From Sulfurovum sp. (GTDB lineage: Bacteria; Campylobacterota; Campylobacteria; Campylobacterales; Sulfurovaceae): a stretch of DNA of 64,000 bases. Shown here in pieces: positions 38,456 to 47,138 of the stretch; the stretch's first letter is position 1, and each line of letters opens with the position of its first letter. Under the pieces are notes generated by a model, which was not told the origin of the DNA, ran no database searches, and was given only the letters and a program-made list of their open reading frames with translations. The position numbers and the translations under genes are program-made. The stretch spans positions 1 through 64,000 of the forward strand of contig JALTVI010000068.1 in NCBI GenBank assembly GCA_027049035.1, given 5' to 3'.

Positions 38456-40022
38456 GAAAAGCAAAATAGAAGAGGCGGTCTGGGTGGAGAAGAAAAAGGG
38501 CATCTCCGCTGTCTGGATCGTACCTATTGTTGCATTGGTGATCGGAATGTGGCTTTTTTACCAGTCCTGGAGCGAAAAGGGACCGGAGATTGTCATCAAC
38601 TTCAAGTCCGCAGCGGGCATTCAGGCGGGGAAAACGCCCATCAAATACAAAGATGTGGTTGTAGGAAAGGTGACTGATGTGACCTTTGGTGAAGCACTGA
38701 AGACTGTCAAGGTTTCTGCGGAGTTGAAGAAAAACATGAAACCTTTCCTCAGTGAAAATACCCGTTTCTGGGTAGTGCAGGCACGCCTTGGAGTAGGGGA
38801 AGTGCAGGGACTCGATACATTGCTTTCGGGGGTCTATATTGTCATCGATCCGCATGAAGGGAAAGAGAAGGTACGCCAATTCGAGGGGCTTGACCATATT
38901 CCGGTTGTGACTGCGGGAGAGAAGGGACGGACATTTAAACTCAAAGCCGATACCATCGGATCGCTCAGTATCGGTTCTCCTATCTATTACAAGCGTCTGC
39001 GTGCGGGAAGTGTTGCCTCCTATGAACTCGATGCTGACGGAAAATATGTTACGATAGAAGTTTTTGTCAAAGCACCGTTTGACAAACTCATTGATAGCAA
39101 GACGCGCTTTTTCAATGCCAGCGGGATAGATGTCAACGTAGGTGCAAACGGGTTTGAACTGCAGACAGAGTCGCTCATTTCGGTGATGATGGGTGGACTT
39201 GCCTTTGAAAACTTTCCTGAATTCGGCAAGGGAACACCTGTTTCTAAAGGACATCTCTTCAGACTCTATGCCAATAAGCAGGAGGCGAAAAAACGTGAGT
39301 ATAAGCGTGCTCTCTATTTCTGGGTCTATTTTGACGAATCGATCAGAGGACTTTCTGTGGGGGCTCCTGTAGAGTTTCATGGGCTTGAAATTGGAGAGGT
39401 GGTCAACTATTCTCTCGTAGGAAATGCCGATACGGCGGAGTTTAAGATACCGATTTTGATAAAAATAGAGCCTGAACGCTTTACGATATTGGAGCAAAAA
39501 AGCACTGATGATGTGGTTGATCTCTCTGTTTTCAAAAAACTGCTGGACAAGGGGTTCAGAGCGCAGCTTCAGACGGGAAATCTTATTACAGGAGAGCTCT
39601 TTATTGATCTCAGTTTCCATACTGATGCGCCCAAAGCCGAGCTTAGAAAAGAGTACAACTACTATGTGATTCCAAGCGTACCGGCGACGATGGCTTCACT
39701 CAAGTCTGATCTGCAGACAATTCTGAAACGTATTGCGGCTATTCCGTTTGAAGAGATTGGCAAAGAGTTGAATGCAACGCTGAAAGATGCACGCGGTGAA
39801 ACACTGCCGAAACTGAACCAGTCTCTTGACGGATTCTCGAAACTGATTAAAGATACCAATACATTGATGAATGAAGCGCGAAAGAACTATGTTGACAGCA
39901 ATGCGCAGTTGAACAAAAAAATACAGAAGCTGCTTGACGAAGCAACCCGTGCAACGCGTTCGATAAAGAACTTGACAGACTATCTTGAACGCCATCCCGA
40001 ATCACTGCTGAAAGGAAAATAG
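38439..40022 (+). CDS. pqiB: PqiB-like MCE domain protein
   Basis: 527 aa; ISAVWIVPIVALVIGMWLFYQSWSEKGPEIVINFKSAAGIQAGKTPIKYKDVVVGKV, repeated MCE domains. Confidence 0.92.
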   Translation: MQETHEKSKIEEAVWVEKKKGISAVWIVPIVALVIGMWLFYQSWSEKGPEIVINFKSAAGIQAGKTPIKYKDVVVGKVTDVTFGEALKTVKVSAELKKNMKPFLSENTRFWVVQARLGVGEVQGLDTLLSGVYIVIDPHEGKEKVRQFEGLDHIPVVTAGEKGRTFKLKADTIGSLSIGSPIYYKRLRAGSVASYELDADGKYVTIEVFVKAPFDKLIDSKTRFFNASGIDVNVGANGFELQTESLISVMMGGLAFENFPEFGKGTPVSKGHLFRLYANKQEAKKREYKRALYFWVYFDESIRGLSVGAPVEFHGLEIGEVVNYSLVGNADTAEFKIPILIKIEPERFTILEQKSTDDVVDLSVFKKLLDKGFRAQLQTGNLITGELFIDLSFHTDAPKAELRKEYNYYVIPSVPATMASLKSDLQTILKRIAAIPFEEIGKELNATLKDARGETLPKLNQSLDGFSKLIKDTNTLMNEARKNYVDSNAQLNKKIQKLLDEATRATRSIKNLTDYLERHPESLLKGK

Positions 40023-40607
40023 ATGAAATTACGAGTCTTGTTTACCGCCATACTGCTGGGAGTGCTGCTTGGCGGCTGCAGCAGCAAGTCAAACTTTTAC
40101 CAGCTCCATACGGCAAGTATTGATGATGTGCAGCATACCAAACACATCAAGAAAACGGTCGTCGGCATCGCAGAAGTCGGTCTGCCGGAGTATCTTGACA
40201 AGCCGCAGATAGTGACACGTCTTTCTGCCAGCAGACTTAAGATAAATGAAACAGAGCGCTGGGTGGGTGCCTTTGACAAGAATATTCAGATGGTATTGGC
40301 AGATAACCTCTCCAGGATGCTGCCGCAGTACAGTTTTCTGGTACGTCCATGGGAAGACCCGGTCAATGACCGCTATCGTATTTACCTCAGTGTCGAACGC
40401 TTCGACGGTGACGCCCAGACGGGTGTGGTCACTTTCAGCGGCCGATGGAGCCTGGTCGATGTGGAGAACAACAGGCTGATTGTTGGGGAAAATATAGGAT
40501 ACCGTGAGCGCGGCGGTGTGAGTGTCGACGCACTTGTCGACACCCAGAGCAGACTGCTCGAGCGTCTGAGCCGGCATATTGCGCAGCGGGTGAAGCGCTA
40601 TCTGTAA
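40023..40607 (+). CDS. pqiC: PqiC/ABC-type transport auxiliary lipoprotein
   Basis: Lipobox LLGGCSSKSNFYQLH; VVGIAEVGLPEYLDKPQIVTRLSASRLKINETERWVGAFDKNIQMVLADNL. Confidence 0.87.
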   Translation: MKLRVLFTAILLGVLLGGCSSKSNFYQLHTASIDDVQHTKHIKKTVVGIAEVGLPEYLDKPQIVTRLSASRLKINETERWVGAFDKNIQMVLADNLSRMLPQYSFLVRPWEDPVNDRYRIYLSVERFDGDAQTGVVTFSGRWSLVDVENNRLIVGENIGYRERGGVSVDALVDTQSRLLERLSRHIAQRVKRYL

Positions 40608-40610
40608 CGT

Positions 40611-40776
40611 TAAGATCCCGGATCAGGTCCGGAATGACGTGGTTAACGTCATTTCTGCGAAAACAGGAATCTTTGTGTCAATGAGCTAATAAACGTCAAG
40701 ATCCCGCATCAAGTGCGGGATGACAAATGTTCCACACCGTCATTCCTGTGAAAGCAGGAATCTTGGTGTCAGGTCT
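40611..40776. repeat. Composite intergenic palindromic repeat cluster
   Basis: gatcccggatcaggtccggaatgac, tttctgcgaaaacaggaatc, gatcccgcatcaagtgcgggatgac, gtcattcctgtgaaagcaggaatc; related to 101-176 and 24698-24777. Confidence 0.75.
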
Positions 40777-41958
40777 CTATATTTCGTCTATCACCTTTTC
40801 GCACTGCCGTACAATCTCAAGCTCTTCGTTGGTCGGTACGACAAGCAGTGTGACCCTGCTTGTTTGTGTTGAGATCATACCGCCACTCTCCACAGCCTTC
40901 TTATTGGCTTCAGTATCCAGCTCCACTCCCATCCATTCCATCTTGTCACATACCATTGAACGCACCTTTGATGCATGCTCCCCTATGCCGCCGGTAAAGA
41001 CAACAGCATCGACACCGCCCATGGCTGCCGTGTAGGCACCGATGTACTTTTTGATTCTGTAAACATACATCACAAGCGCAAGTTTGGCGTTCTCATCCTT
41101 CTCTTCTGCACGTACAGTGACATCGCGCATGTCATTGGTGCCGCAGATGCCTTTCAAGCCGCTGGCTTTGTTGAGCATTGTCTCGATCGCTTCAATCTCA
41201 AATCCGTTGCGTACGAGGTAGGGGATGATCGCCGGGTCCATATCGCCGCTGCGGGTACCCATCATCAACCCTTCAAGCGGGGTCATCCCCATGGAGGTAT
41301 CGATGCTCTTCCCGTAAGCGACGGCTGCTGCGCTGGCACCGTTGCCAAGATGCAGTGTGATCAACCGCAGTGCTTCAAGCGGTTTGCCCACTATTTTTGC
41401 CGCCTCTTTGGCTACATAGCTGTGCGAGGTGCCGTGAAAACCGTAGCGCCGTACGGCATATTTCTCTTTAAGCTCCAGCGGAATGGCATAATGGTAGGCA
41501 TGTGCGGGCATACTCTGGTGAAAGGCGGTATCGAAGACTGCAATCTGTGGAATAGTGGGGTAGTGGGCCGCAAATGCGTGAATCGCTTCGAGATTGGAGG
41601 GGTTGTGCAGCGGTGCCAGAGGGATGACACGTTCAATCGTTGCAATCACTTCAGGAGTGATCTTTACCGGCTTGGAGAAGTGCTCTCCTCCATGCACCAC
41701 ACGATGGCCGATGGCATCGAGGATATGAAACTCCTCCAGAATACGCTCACTTTTGAAAAGTTCAACAAGCAGAGCAAGTGCTTCATGGTGATTGGCAATC
41801 TGTTTGGAGACGATGTGTGTTTCTTCAGCATACTGCAGCGTTGCCCTGCTCTGCGCCTCACCGATGCGTTCAATGTGCAGCGAGGCAACACTCTTTTGTG
41901 CAACATAGTACTGGCACTTCAGTGAAGAGCTTCCTGAATTAATGACAAGAATTTTCAC
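40777..41958 (-). CDS. ackA: Acetate kinase
   Basis: 393 aa; MKILVINSGSSSLKCQYY...FDTAFHQSMPAHAYHYAIP...RRYGFHGTSHSYV...GNGASAAAV. Confidence 0.97.
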   Translation of the reverse strand: MKILVINSGSSSLKCQYYVAQKSVASLHIERIGEAQSRATLQYAEETHIVSKQIANHHEALALLVELFKSERILEEFHILDAIGHRVVHGGEHFSKPVKITPEVIATIERVIPLAPLHNPSNLEAIHAFAAHYPTIPQIAVFDTAFHQSMPAHAYHYAIPLELKEKYAVRRYGFHGTSHSYVAKEAAKIVGKPLEALRLITLHLGNGASAAAVAYGKSIDTSMGMTPLEGLMMGTRSGDMDPAIIPYLVRNGFEIEAIETMLNKASGLKGICGTNDMRDVTVRAEEKDENAKLALVMYVYRIKKYIGAYTAAMGGVDAVVFTGGIGEHASKVRSMVCDKMEWMGVELDTEANKKAVESGGMISTQTSRVTLLVVPTNEELEIVRQCEKVIDEI

Positions 41959-44051
41959 ACTCTAACCTTTGACTGTGCCTGAATGGCGGTGATGGCGACG
42001 GTGTTGACGATATCATCCACACTGCATCCGCGGCTCAGGTCGTTTACCGGAAGTCTCAACCCCTGCAGTACAGGACCGATGGCAAGTGCACCGGTGGCAC
42101 GCTGAACGGCTTTGTAGGTGTTGTTGCCTGTATTGAGATCCGGGAAAATGAATACTGTGGCATGTCCGGCCACTTTGCTGTCGGGCAGTTTTTTCCTGGC
42201 CACCTCCTCATCGATGGCGGCATCGTACTGGATGGGACCCTCAATGAGCAGGTCGGGGCGCATCTGCTGTGCGAGCTGTGTTGCCCTGCGTACCTTCTCT
42301 ACATCGGGCCCGTGGCCGGAACTGCCTGTGGAGTAGGAGAGCATCGCCACCTTTGGATCGATGCCAAACTGTTTGGCTGTATCGGCAGAAGAGATGGCGA
42401 TCTGTGCAAGCTCTTCGGCGGTAGGATCGAGGTTGACCGCACAGTCGCCGTAGACCAGCACGCGGGTATCCAGACACATGAAAAAGACCGATGAGACGAT
42501 CTTCACTCCGGGTGACGTTTTGATGATCTGCAGGGCCGGGCGGATGGTGTCAGCAGTCGTGTGTGTCGCACCCGAGACCATACCGTCGGCCATCCCCTCA
42601 TAGACCATCATCGTTGCAAAGTAGCTAAGGTGCGCCATGGCATCTCTGGCAGCATTCAGTGTGAGCCCTTTTGCTTTTCGCATCTCATAGAAGCGCTGTG
42701 CGAAGCTCTCCTGCATGGCTGCATCGTTCGGATCGGCAATCTGCACGCTGCCAAGGTCGATACCAAGCGCCTTACAGCGATGCAGGATCTGCTCTTCATT
42801 CCCAAGCAGTGTGATGTCGGCAATGCTGCGATGGGTGATAATCTCCGCTGCTCTCAGAATGCGTTCATCGTCACTTTCGGGGAGCACGATGCGCTGTTTG
42901 TCACTGCGTGCCTTTTCGACAAGGCGGTAGAGAAACATCGTGGGTGTCAAAATCTCTTCAGGCTGTTTTCTAAAAAGCGAGCGCAGCTTCTCCTTGTCTA
43001 CCGCTTCGTCAAAGAGCGCTTTTGCCAGTGTGATTTTTTGCGTACTGCCTGTTGCGATACGCGGAGGGATCCGCTCCATTCTTAGGGCGGTTTGGTAACT
43101 GTCGCTTTCGACAAGCATCATCGGAATGGTATGCGCTTCGAAATCCTCTATGAGTGCCATGATGGCACTGTGCGGTTCGATGCCGCCGCTAAGCACGATG
43201 GCTGCAATGTTGGGATGGTTCCTGCCGTAGTAGGAGAGCAGAGAGAGCATGATGATCTCGCTACGGTCGCCGGGTACGATGACCAGGTCATGGTTTTCGA
43301 TGTGTGCAAGAAAGTTTTCCGCTCCCATGGCGGCAATCTTGTACCCATGGACAATGCGCTGCAGGTCTTTTGGCTCTCCTGCAAGCGGTTTTGCATCCAG
43401 ATGCGCCTGGATCTCACTGAGGGTAGGCCTGTCGAGCTGCGGATGTTCGGGAATGAAAAAGGCATTGAGGTTATGCTTCTCTTTTTCGAATCTCTCTTTG
43501 AGGCTTTTCAACGTTTTCGGGTTACAGCGGTTGACGAACGATGCAAGGTGGTAGCACCCCTCCTGACGGATGATCTCGTCTGTTATCTGCAGCTCCTGTA
43601 ATATCTGCTCTGTACTCTTGCCGTGGGCGTTGAGGACGGGAATGTAGGCAGTACCCAAATTCCTTGCAATGGCAAGATTGATATCGAAATCGAAGAGGTG
43701 GGAGAATGCTTCACGGGGATAGCCTTCTATAAGCACGAAGTCGTACGCTTCATGCAGCGTGCTGAGCTTTCCGATGAGGGCTTCGAGGAGCTCTTCCTGT
43801 CTGTTTTGTGCAAAGGCCTCGACATACCTGCCTGCTTCAAATCCTACACACGCCTCATATGCTATCTTTAGGCCAAAGTGCTCGAGCATAAAGGTGACAC
43901 TCTCATCCTCTTTGCTACCGTCGGCGATGATAGGACGGAAAAAGGCGACCTTTTCGTAGTGCCCTTTGAGCATCTCCATGATGCCGATGGAGACGAGCAG
44001 GCTTCCCGAACGCGGTTCGACAGGTGCAACGTAAATACTCTGATGCTGCAT
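41955..44051 (-). CDS. pta: Phosphate acetyltransferase (with N-terminal DRTGG/P-loop-type region)
   Basis: 698 aa; C-terminal PTA domain (RIVLPESDDERILRAAEII...GMADGMVSGATHTTADTIRPALQIIKT...ATVFIFPDLNTGNNTYKAVQRATGALAIGPVLQGL). Confidence 0.96.
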   Translation of the reverse strand: MQHQSIYVAPVEPRSGSLLVSIGIMEMLKGHYEKVAFFRPIIADGSKEDESVTFMLEHFGLKIAYEACVGFEAGRYVEAFAQNRQEELLEALIGKLSTLHEAYDFVLIEGYPREAFSHLFDFDINLAIARNLGTAYIPVLNAHGKSTEQILQELQITDEIIRQEGCYHLASFVNRCNPKTLKSLKERFEKEKHNLNAFFIPEHPQLDRPTLSEIQAHLDAKPLAGEPKDLQRIVHGYKIAAMGAENFLAHIENHDLVIVPGDRSEIIMLSLLSYYGRNHPNIAAIVLSGGIEPHSAIMALIEDFEAHTIPMMLVESDSYQTALRMERIPPRIATGSTQKITLAKALFDEAVDKEKLRSLFRKQPEEILTPTMFLYRLVEKARSDKQRIVLPESDDERILRAAEIITHRSIADITLLGNEEQILHRCKALGIDLGSVQIADPNDAAMQESFAQRFYEMRKAKGLTLNAARDAMAHLSYFATMMVYEGMADGMVSGATHTTADTIRPALQIIKTSPGVKIVSSVFFMCLDTRVLVYGDCAVNLDPTAEELAQIAISSADTAKQFGIDPKVAMLSYSTGSSGHGPDVEKVRRATQLAQQMRPDLLIEGPIQYDAAIDEEVARKKLPDSKVAGHATVFIFPDLNTGNNTYKAVQRATGALAIGPVLQGLRLPVNDLSRGCSVDDIVNTVAITAIQAQSKVRV

Positions 44052-44105
44052 GGTACTCCTTATTTAGACTCTCACTTAATACATCTGAACAAAATCTGCT
44101 GTAAA

Positions 44106-44188
44106 GGTTTCATTCGATGGCGACAAAGGAGCACTCAACCCATAGGGCGGCTTGCCGTTTGCGACTGCCAGAGCTATCGAATGAAACC
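44106..44188 (-). ncRNA. Candidate structured 5'-leader RNA motif, copy B (pta-ackA leader)
   Basis: On the minus strand: GGTTTCATTCGAT...GCAAACGGCAAGCCGCCCTATGGGTTGAGTGCTCCTTTGTCGCC...ATCGAATGAAACC; 13 bp perfect outer stem; core nearly identical to 25809-25853 (+). Confidence 0.6.
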
Positions 44189-44284
44189 GTAGATGGCTTT
44201 TAAAAGATATCGATTTATTCTATCATAAAAGTACAGAAAGCAAAAGGTATAATGTCACACAACATCCACATTTTCAGGACATCC

Positions 44285-46438
44285 ATGCACTCCTACATCG
44301 ATATTTTCAATTTTACCCCGCCTGCGCGTTTCAAACCGCTTGAGTTACTCGAAGATGAGGTGCGTCAGCGAATGGCGGAGCAGGGGGTGGAGAGGAAGCT
44401 CAGTGAAGAGGAGTCCGAACGCTTTGTTGAAAAGATGATGGCGTGTATGGGAGGCTATTACCGTCTTGTCGGCTTGAATGCACCTTTGTCGCCATCGCGT
44501 GAAACCTCCGTACCGATGGATGGTACTGCCGTTGAACCCAACGGCCTGCTGCCGCGTTTTGCCGGTGTGCTTACAGCCTACTTCAAGAGGCTTGCTTCCC
44601 TGCCTGAGGGCAACAAGGAGATCGCCGTACTGCAGGCTTCGGGAGTGACGACTATCAAGGTGCGCTACAAATACACCGACAGTGTCATCAAAAAGCTTGT
44701 CAAGCTGGGACTGCGCGATATGTCGGTACTGGACGATCCGATAGGTGTCTTTCTCAAAGGTGGTGCGCTGCATGACCTTATCGGGATGCAGTTTGTCTGC
44801 TCGAGCCCCTATGAGCGCGAGTGGGTCGCCAGGGCACTCTACAGCTTTTTCGAGTACGACCACCGCACCGACGATCACCTGCTCTATGGCTTTTACAGCG
44901 TCAGGCGAGAGAGCGGCTACCGTGCGTTGCACTGTGACCACACTACCTTTTATCCGCGTTTCGATGAAAGGGTGGCGAAGGATGATGTTGACAGCACTAT
45001 GTCGGTAGAAACCTACGACACTACAATGGATGACAGAGAGGTACTGAGACGTTTCAGAACGCTTTTCAATGTAGAACTGCAGCTGCACACTGCTTTTGAG
45101 AACCTCTGGGCGGGAATGGAGCATCGCAACAGCTACAATGTACAGGCAAAAGGGGCAGGGCGCAGCGAAAAGATCGCCGTGCAGTGGAATATGCTCTCCG
45201 ATGCCATGAAAAACCTTGAAGCCCAGTTTGAACGGCTGCAGGTCGACACCGAACAGGCACGTTTTGAGGTGGGGTACCGCCACGGCTACACCTTCGTTGC
45301 CAGTGTGCTCAAGCGTCTGGATGAAAAGGCGTACGATACCTACCGTGAGTTTGTCGCCAGAAGCGAGTCGCTCGAGACGCTGCTGCACCACCACGAAATC
45401 TCCAGACAGGCGTATGTGGAGGAGTCACTTGCCACGGCAAAGGAGATAGAAGTGGTCGCGGCCACACAGAGCTACCCCACACTCAAGATTCTCTTTTTGA
45501 TGCAGAGCGCCTTCATCCGCTACGGTCTTGCCAACCACCGCAACTACTTCAACTTCGAAGATATCTACCGTTTCGTTCAGGAGGCGCTGAAGTACTACCT
45601 ATCCATCTACGATATGCTTAAAGCCGATGAGAGCATCTACAAGAGCAATCTGCTAAAAATCATCGTGATTCTGCGCTATCAGCAGCTTGCACAGCAGTAC
45701 GGTCTGGGGCTTATCCATACGGGTGAGGGGGTGATGAGTGAAGCGGAGCGGAAGCTTGCCAACTACGATACCAACTTCGCCCTTTTCAAGGACGTGCTCG
45801 AACAGCTCAACGAACTTACACCCGAAGAGCTGAGCGAGATCAAAGCCGACGATGCCGCATTTTTGAAGATGGTACACCGTACCGACGTGCTGGCGCGTGA
45901 ATGGGAGCTGCTGGTCAACGAACCTCCTAAAGAGCATGCGCGTATCGTAAGAGAGGTAGCACGTTTCAGAGCGCGCTACATTACCCCCGAACTTGCCGAA
46001 CACTTCGAAACGCTGCTGGCGCACAACAAGATCAAAAACGTCAGCTATGTGGTCAAGTTCTACACCACGCTGTTGTGGCACGGGCTGATTCTGCCGCTTG
46101 ACGCATTGCGGCAGATCATCCGTTTCTCCGCCTACGACAAGATAAAGACCAGTGATCTTTTTTACTATGAGCTTGCAGCCTATAAATTCCTTGTGGTAGA
46201 AAGGTGTGAAAGCCTTTCGGAGTGTCGGGAGGAGAAAGAGAACCGCCCCATGAGTGCGCGAAGAGGGGCACATTTTGAGGATTTTCACCGAAAGAATATG
46301 ATACGCCAACTCTTCAAAATCTACAAGAACGAATCACGCTTTGATTTTCTGCGTGCGAAGTTCCGTTTCGAACACTTGACCGGTACGCAGTTCAAGATGG
46401 ACCACTTCAGCGAGAAGTTGAGCAGCACTGTCGCATAA
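44285..46438 (+). CDS. Large RelA/SpoT nucleotidyltransferase-domain protein
   Basis: About 717 aa; TIKVRYKYTDSVIKKL...ALHDLIGMQFVCSS...ESGYRALHCDHTTF...NVELQLHTAFENLWAGMEHRNSYN match the order of RelA_SpoT motifs, followed by a long helical C-terminus. Confidence 0.75.
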   Translation: MHSYIDIFNFTPPARFKPLELLEDEVRQRMAEQGVERKLSEEESERFVEKMMACMGGYYRLVGLNAPLSPSRETSVPMDGTAVEPNGLLPRFAGVLTAYFKRLASLPEGNKEIAVLQASGVTTIKVRYKYTDSVIKKLVKLGLRDMSVLDDPIGVFLKGGALHDLIGMQFVCSSPYEREWVARALYSFFEYDHRTDDHLLYGFYSVRRESGYRALHCDHTTFYPRFDERVAKDDVDSTMSVETYDTTMDDREVLRRFRTLFNVELQLHTAFENLWAGMEHRNSYNVQAKGAGRSEKIAVQWNMLSDAMKNLEAQFERLQVDTEQARFEVGYRHGYTFVASVLKRLDEKAYDTYREFVARSESLETLLHHHEISRQAYVEESLATAKEIEVVAATQSYPTLKILFLMQSAFIRYGLANHRNYFNFEDIYRFVQEALKYYLSIYDMLKADESIYKSNLLKIIVILRYQQLAQQYGLGLIHTGEGVMSEAERKLANYDTNFALFKDVLEQLNELTPEELSEIKADDAAFLKMVHRTDVLAREWELLVNEPPKEHARIVREVARFRARYITPELAEHFETLLAHNKIKNVSYVVKFYTTLLWHGLILPLDALRQIIRFSAYDKIKTSDLFYYELAAYKFLVVERCESLSECREEKENRPMSARRGAHFEDFHRKNMIRQLFKIYKNESRFDFLRAKFRFEHLTGTQFKMDHFSEKLSSTVA

Positions 46439-46440
46439 AT

Positions 46441-46489
46441 TTGACATGGGGAGATCTTTTATATATAATTAAATTAGAATATATAAAAG
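46441..46489 (+). promoter_or_regulatory. Promoter/operator of PIN toxin-antitoxin module 1
   Basis: TTGACA (46441-46446), 17 nt, TATAAT (46464-46469); inverted repeat CTTTTATATA (46456-46465)/TATATAAAAG (46480-46489) overlaps the -10. Confidence 0.65.
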
Positions 46490-46497
46490 GACTTTCT

Positions 46498-46749
46498 ATG
46501 CATACGGTATCCATTGGTGAAATTCAGAAAAACATTACACTGATTACGCAACTGGACGAAGCGGTGACCATTATGGACAGGCGGCGAAACAGGCAGGTGG
46601 CTGTCGTCTATCCGATGGAGACGCAAAACGTTGTCTCAGCGCTTGCCGGAAAATACCGTAAGAGGGTAAAACCGCAGGAAGATCTGCAACAGGCAAAAGA
46701 AGAGGCGATGCGTGAAGCGATGGCGGAGAAGTATGGTTTATCTGATTGA
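46498..46749 (+). CDS. Antitoxin of a type II TA module (Phd/YefM- or AbrB-like, family unresolved)
   Basis: MHTVSIGEIQKNITLITQLDEAVTIMDRRRNRQVAVVYPME...; overlaps the downstream PIN gene. Confidence 0.7.
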   Translation: MHTVSIGEIQKNITLITQLDEAVTIMDRRRNRQVAVVYPMETQNVVSALAGKYRKRVKPQEDLQQAKEEAMREAMAEKYGLSD

Positions 46750-47125
46750 TGCAAATGTGATCATACGCTTTCTGGTAGGAGACCATCCGGAACACCTCGA
46801 GGTATCCGTAAAGATTTTTGAAAAAATAGAAAGAGGGGAGTTGAGGGTAGAGATCCTGGAGTCTGTCCTGATGGAAGTCTATTTTGTGATGACAAAATTC
46901 TATAAACTTCCAAAGCAGGAAGTGATAGCGGACTTGAAAAAGATCATTGCCCTGCCGGGGGTAGTGGGAGAGAAGATAGTGTTGATCGAGACACTGCATC
47001 TGGTAGAAAGCAAAAATATCGATTTTGTCGATGCCCTTATCTGTGCGAAAAGTACACTGTATGGTTACGGGAAACTGAGTTTCGATACCGATGTAACCAG
47101 AAAGTGCCAAGCAGGAGTCAGTTGA
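46733..47125 (+). CDS. PIN-domain ribonuclease toxin (VapC-like)
   Basis: MVYLIDANVIIRFLVGDHPEHLEVSVKIFEKIERGELRV...ESVLMEVYFVM...NIDFVDALICAKS; PIN acidic residues present. Confidence 0.82.
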   Translation: MVYLIDANVIIRFLVGDHPEHLEVSVKIFEKIERGELRVEILESVLMEVYFVMTKFYKLPKQEVIADLKKIIALPGVVGEKIVLIETLHLVESKNIDFVDALICAKSTLYGYGKLSFDTDVTRKCQAGVS

Positions 47126-47138
47126 ACTGCCCCTCTTG

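Noticed and set aside
38319-39620. 433 aa minus-strand ORF
   Set aside because: Antisense to pqiA/pqiB, which have clear family motifs; judged a shadow ORF.
44285-46438. Calling the RelA-like protein a toxSAS toxin
   Set aside because: toxSAS proteins are generally much smaller and paired with dedicated antitoxins; nothing here proves toxicity.
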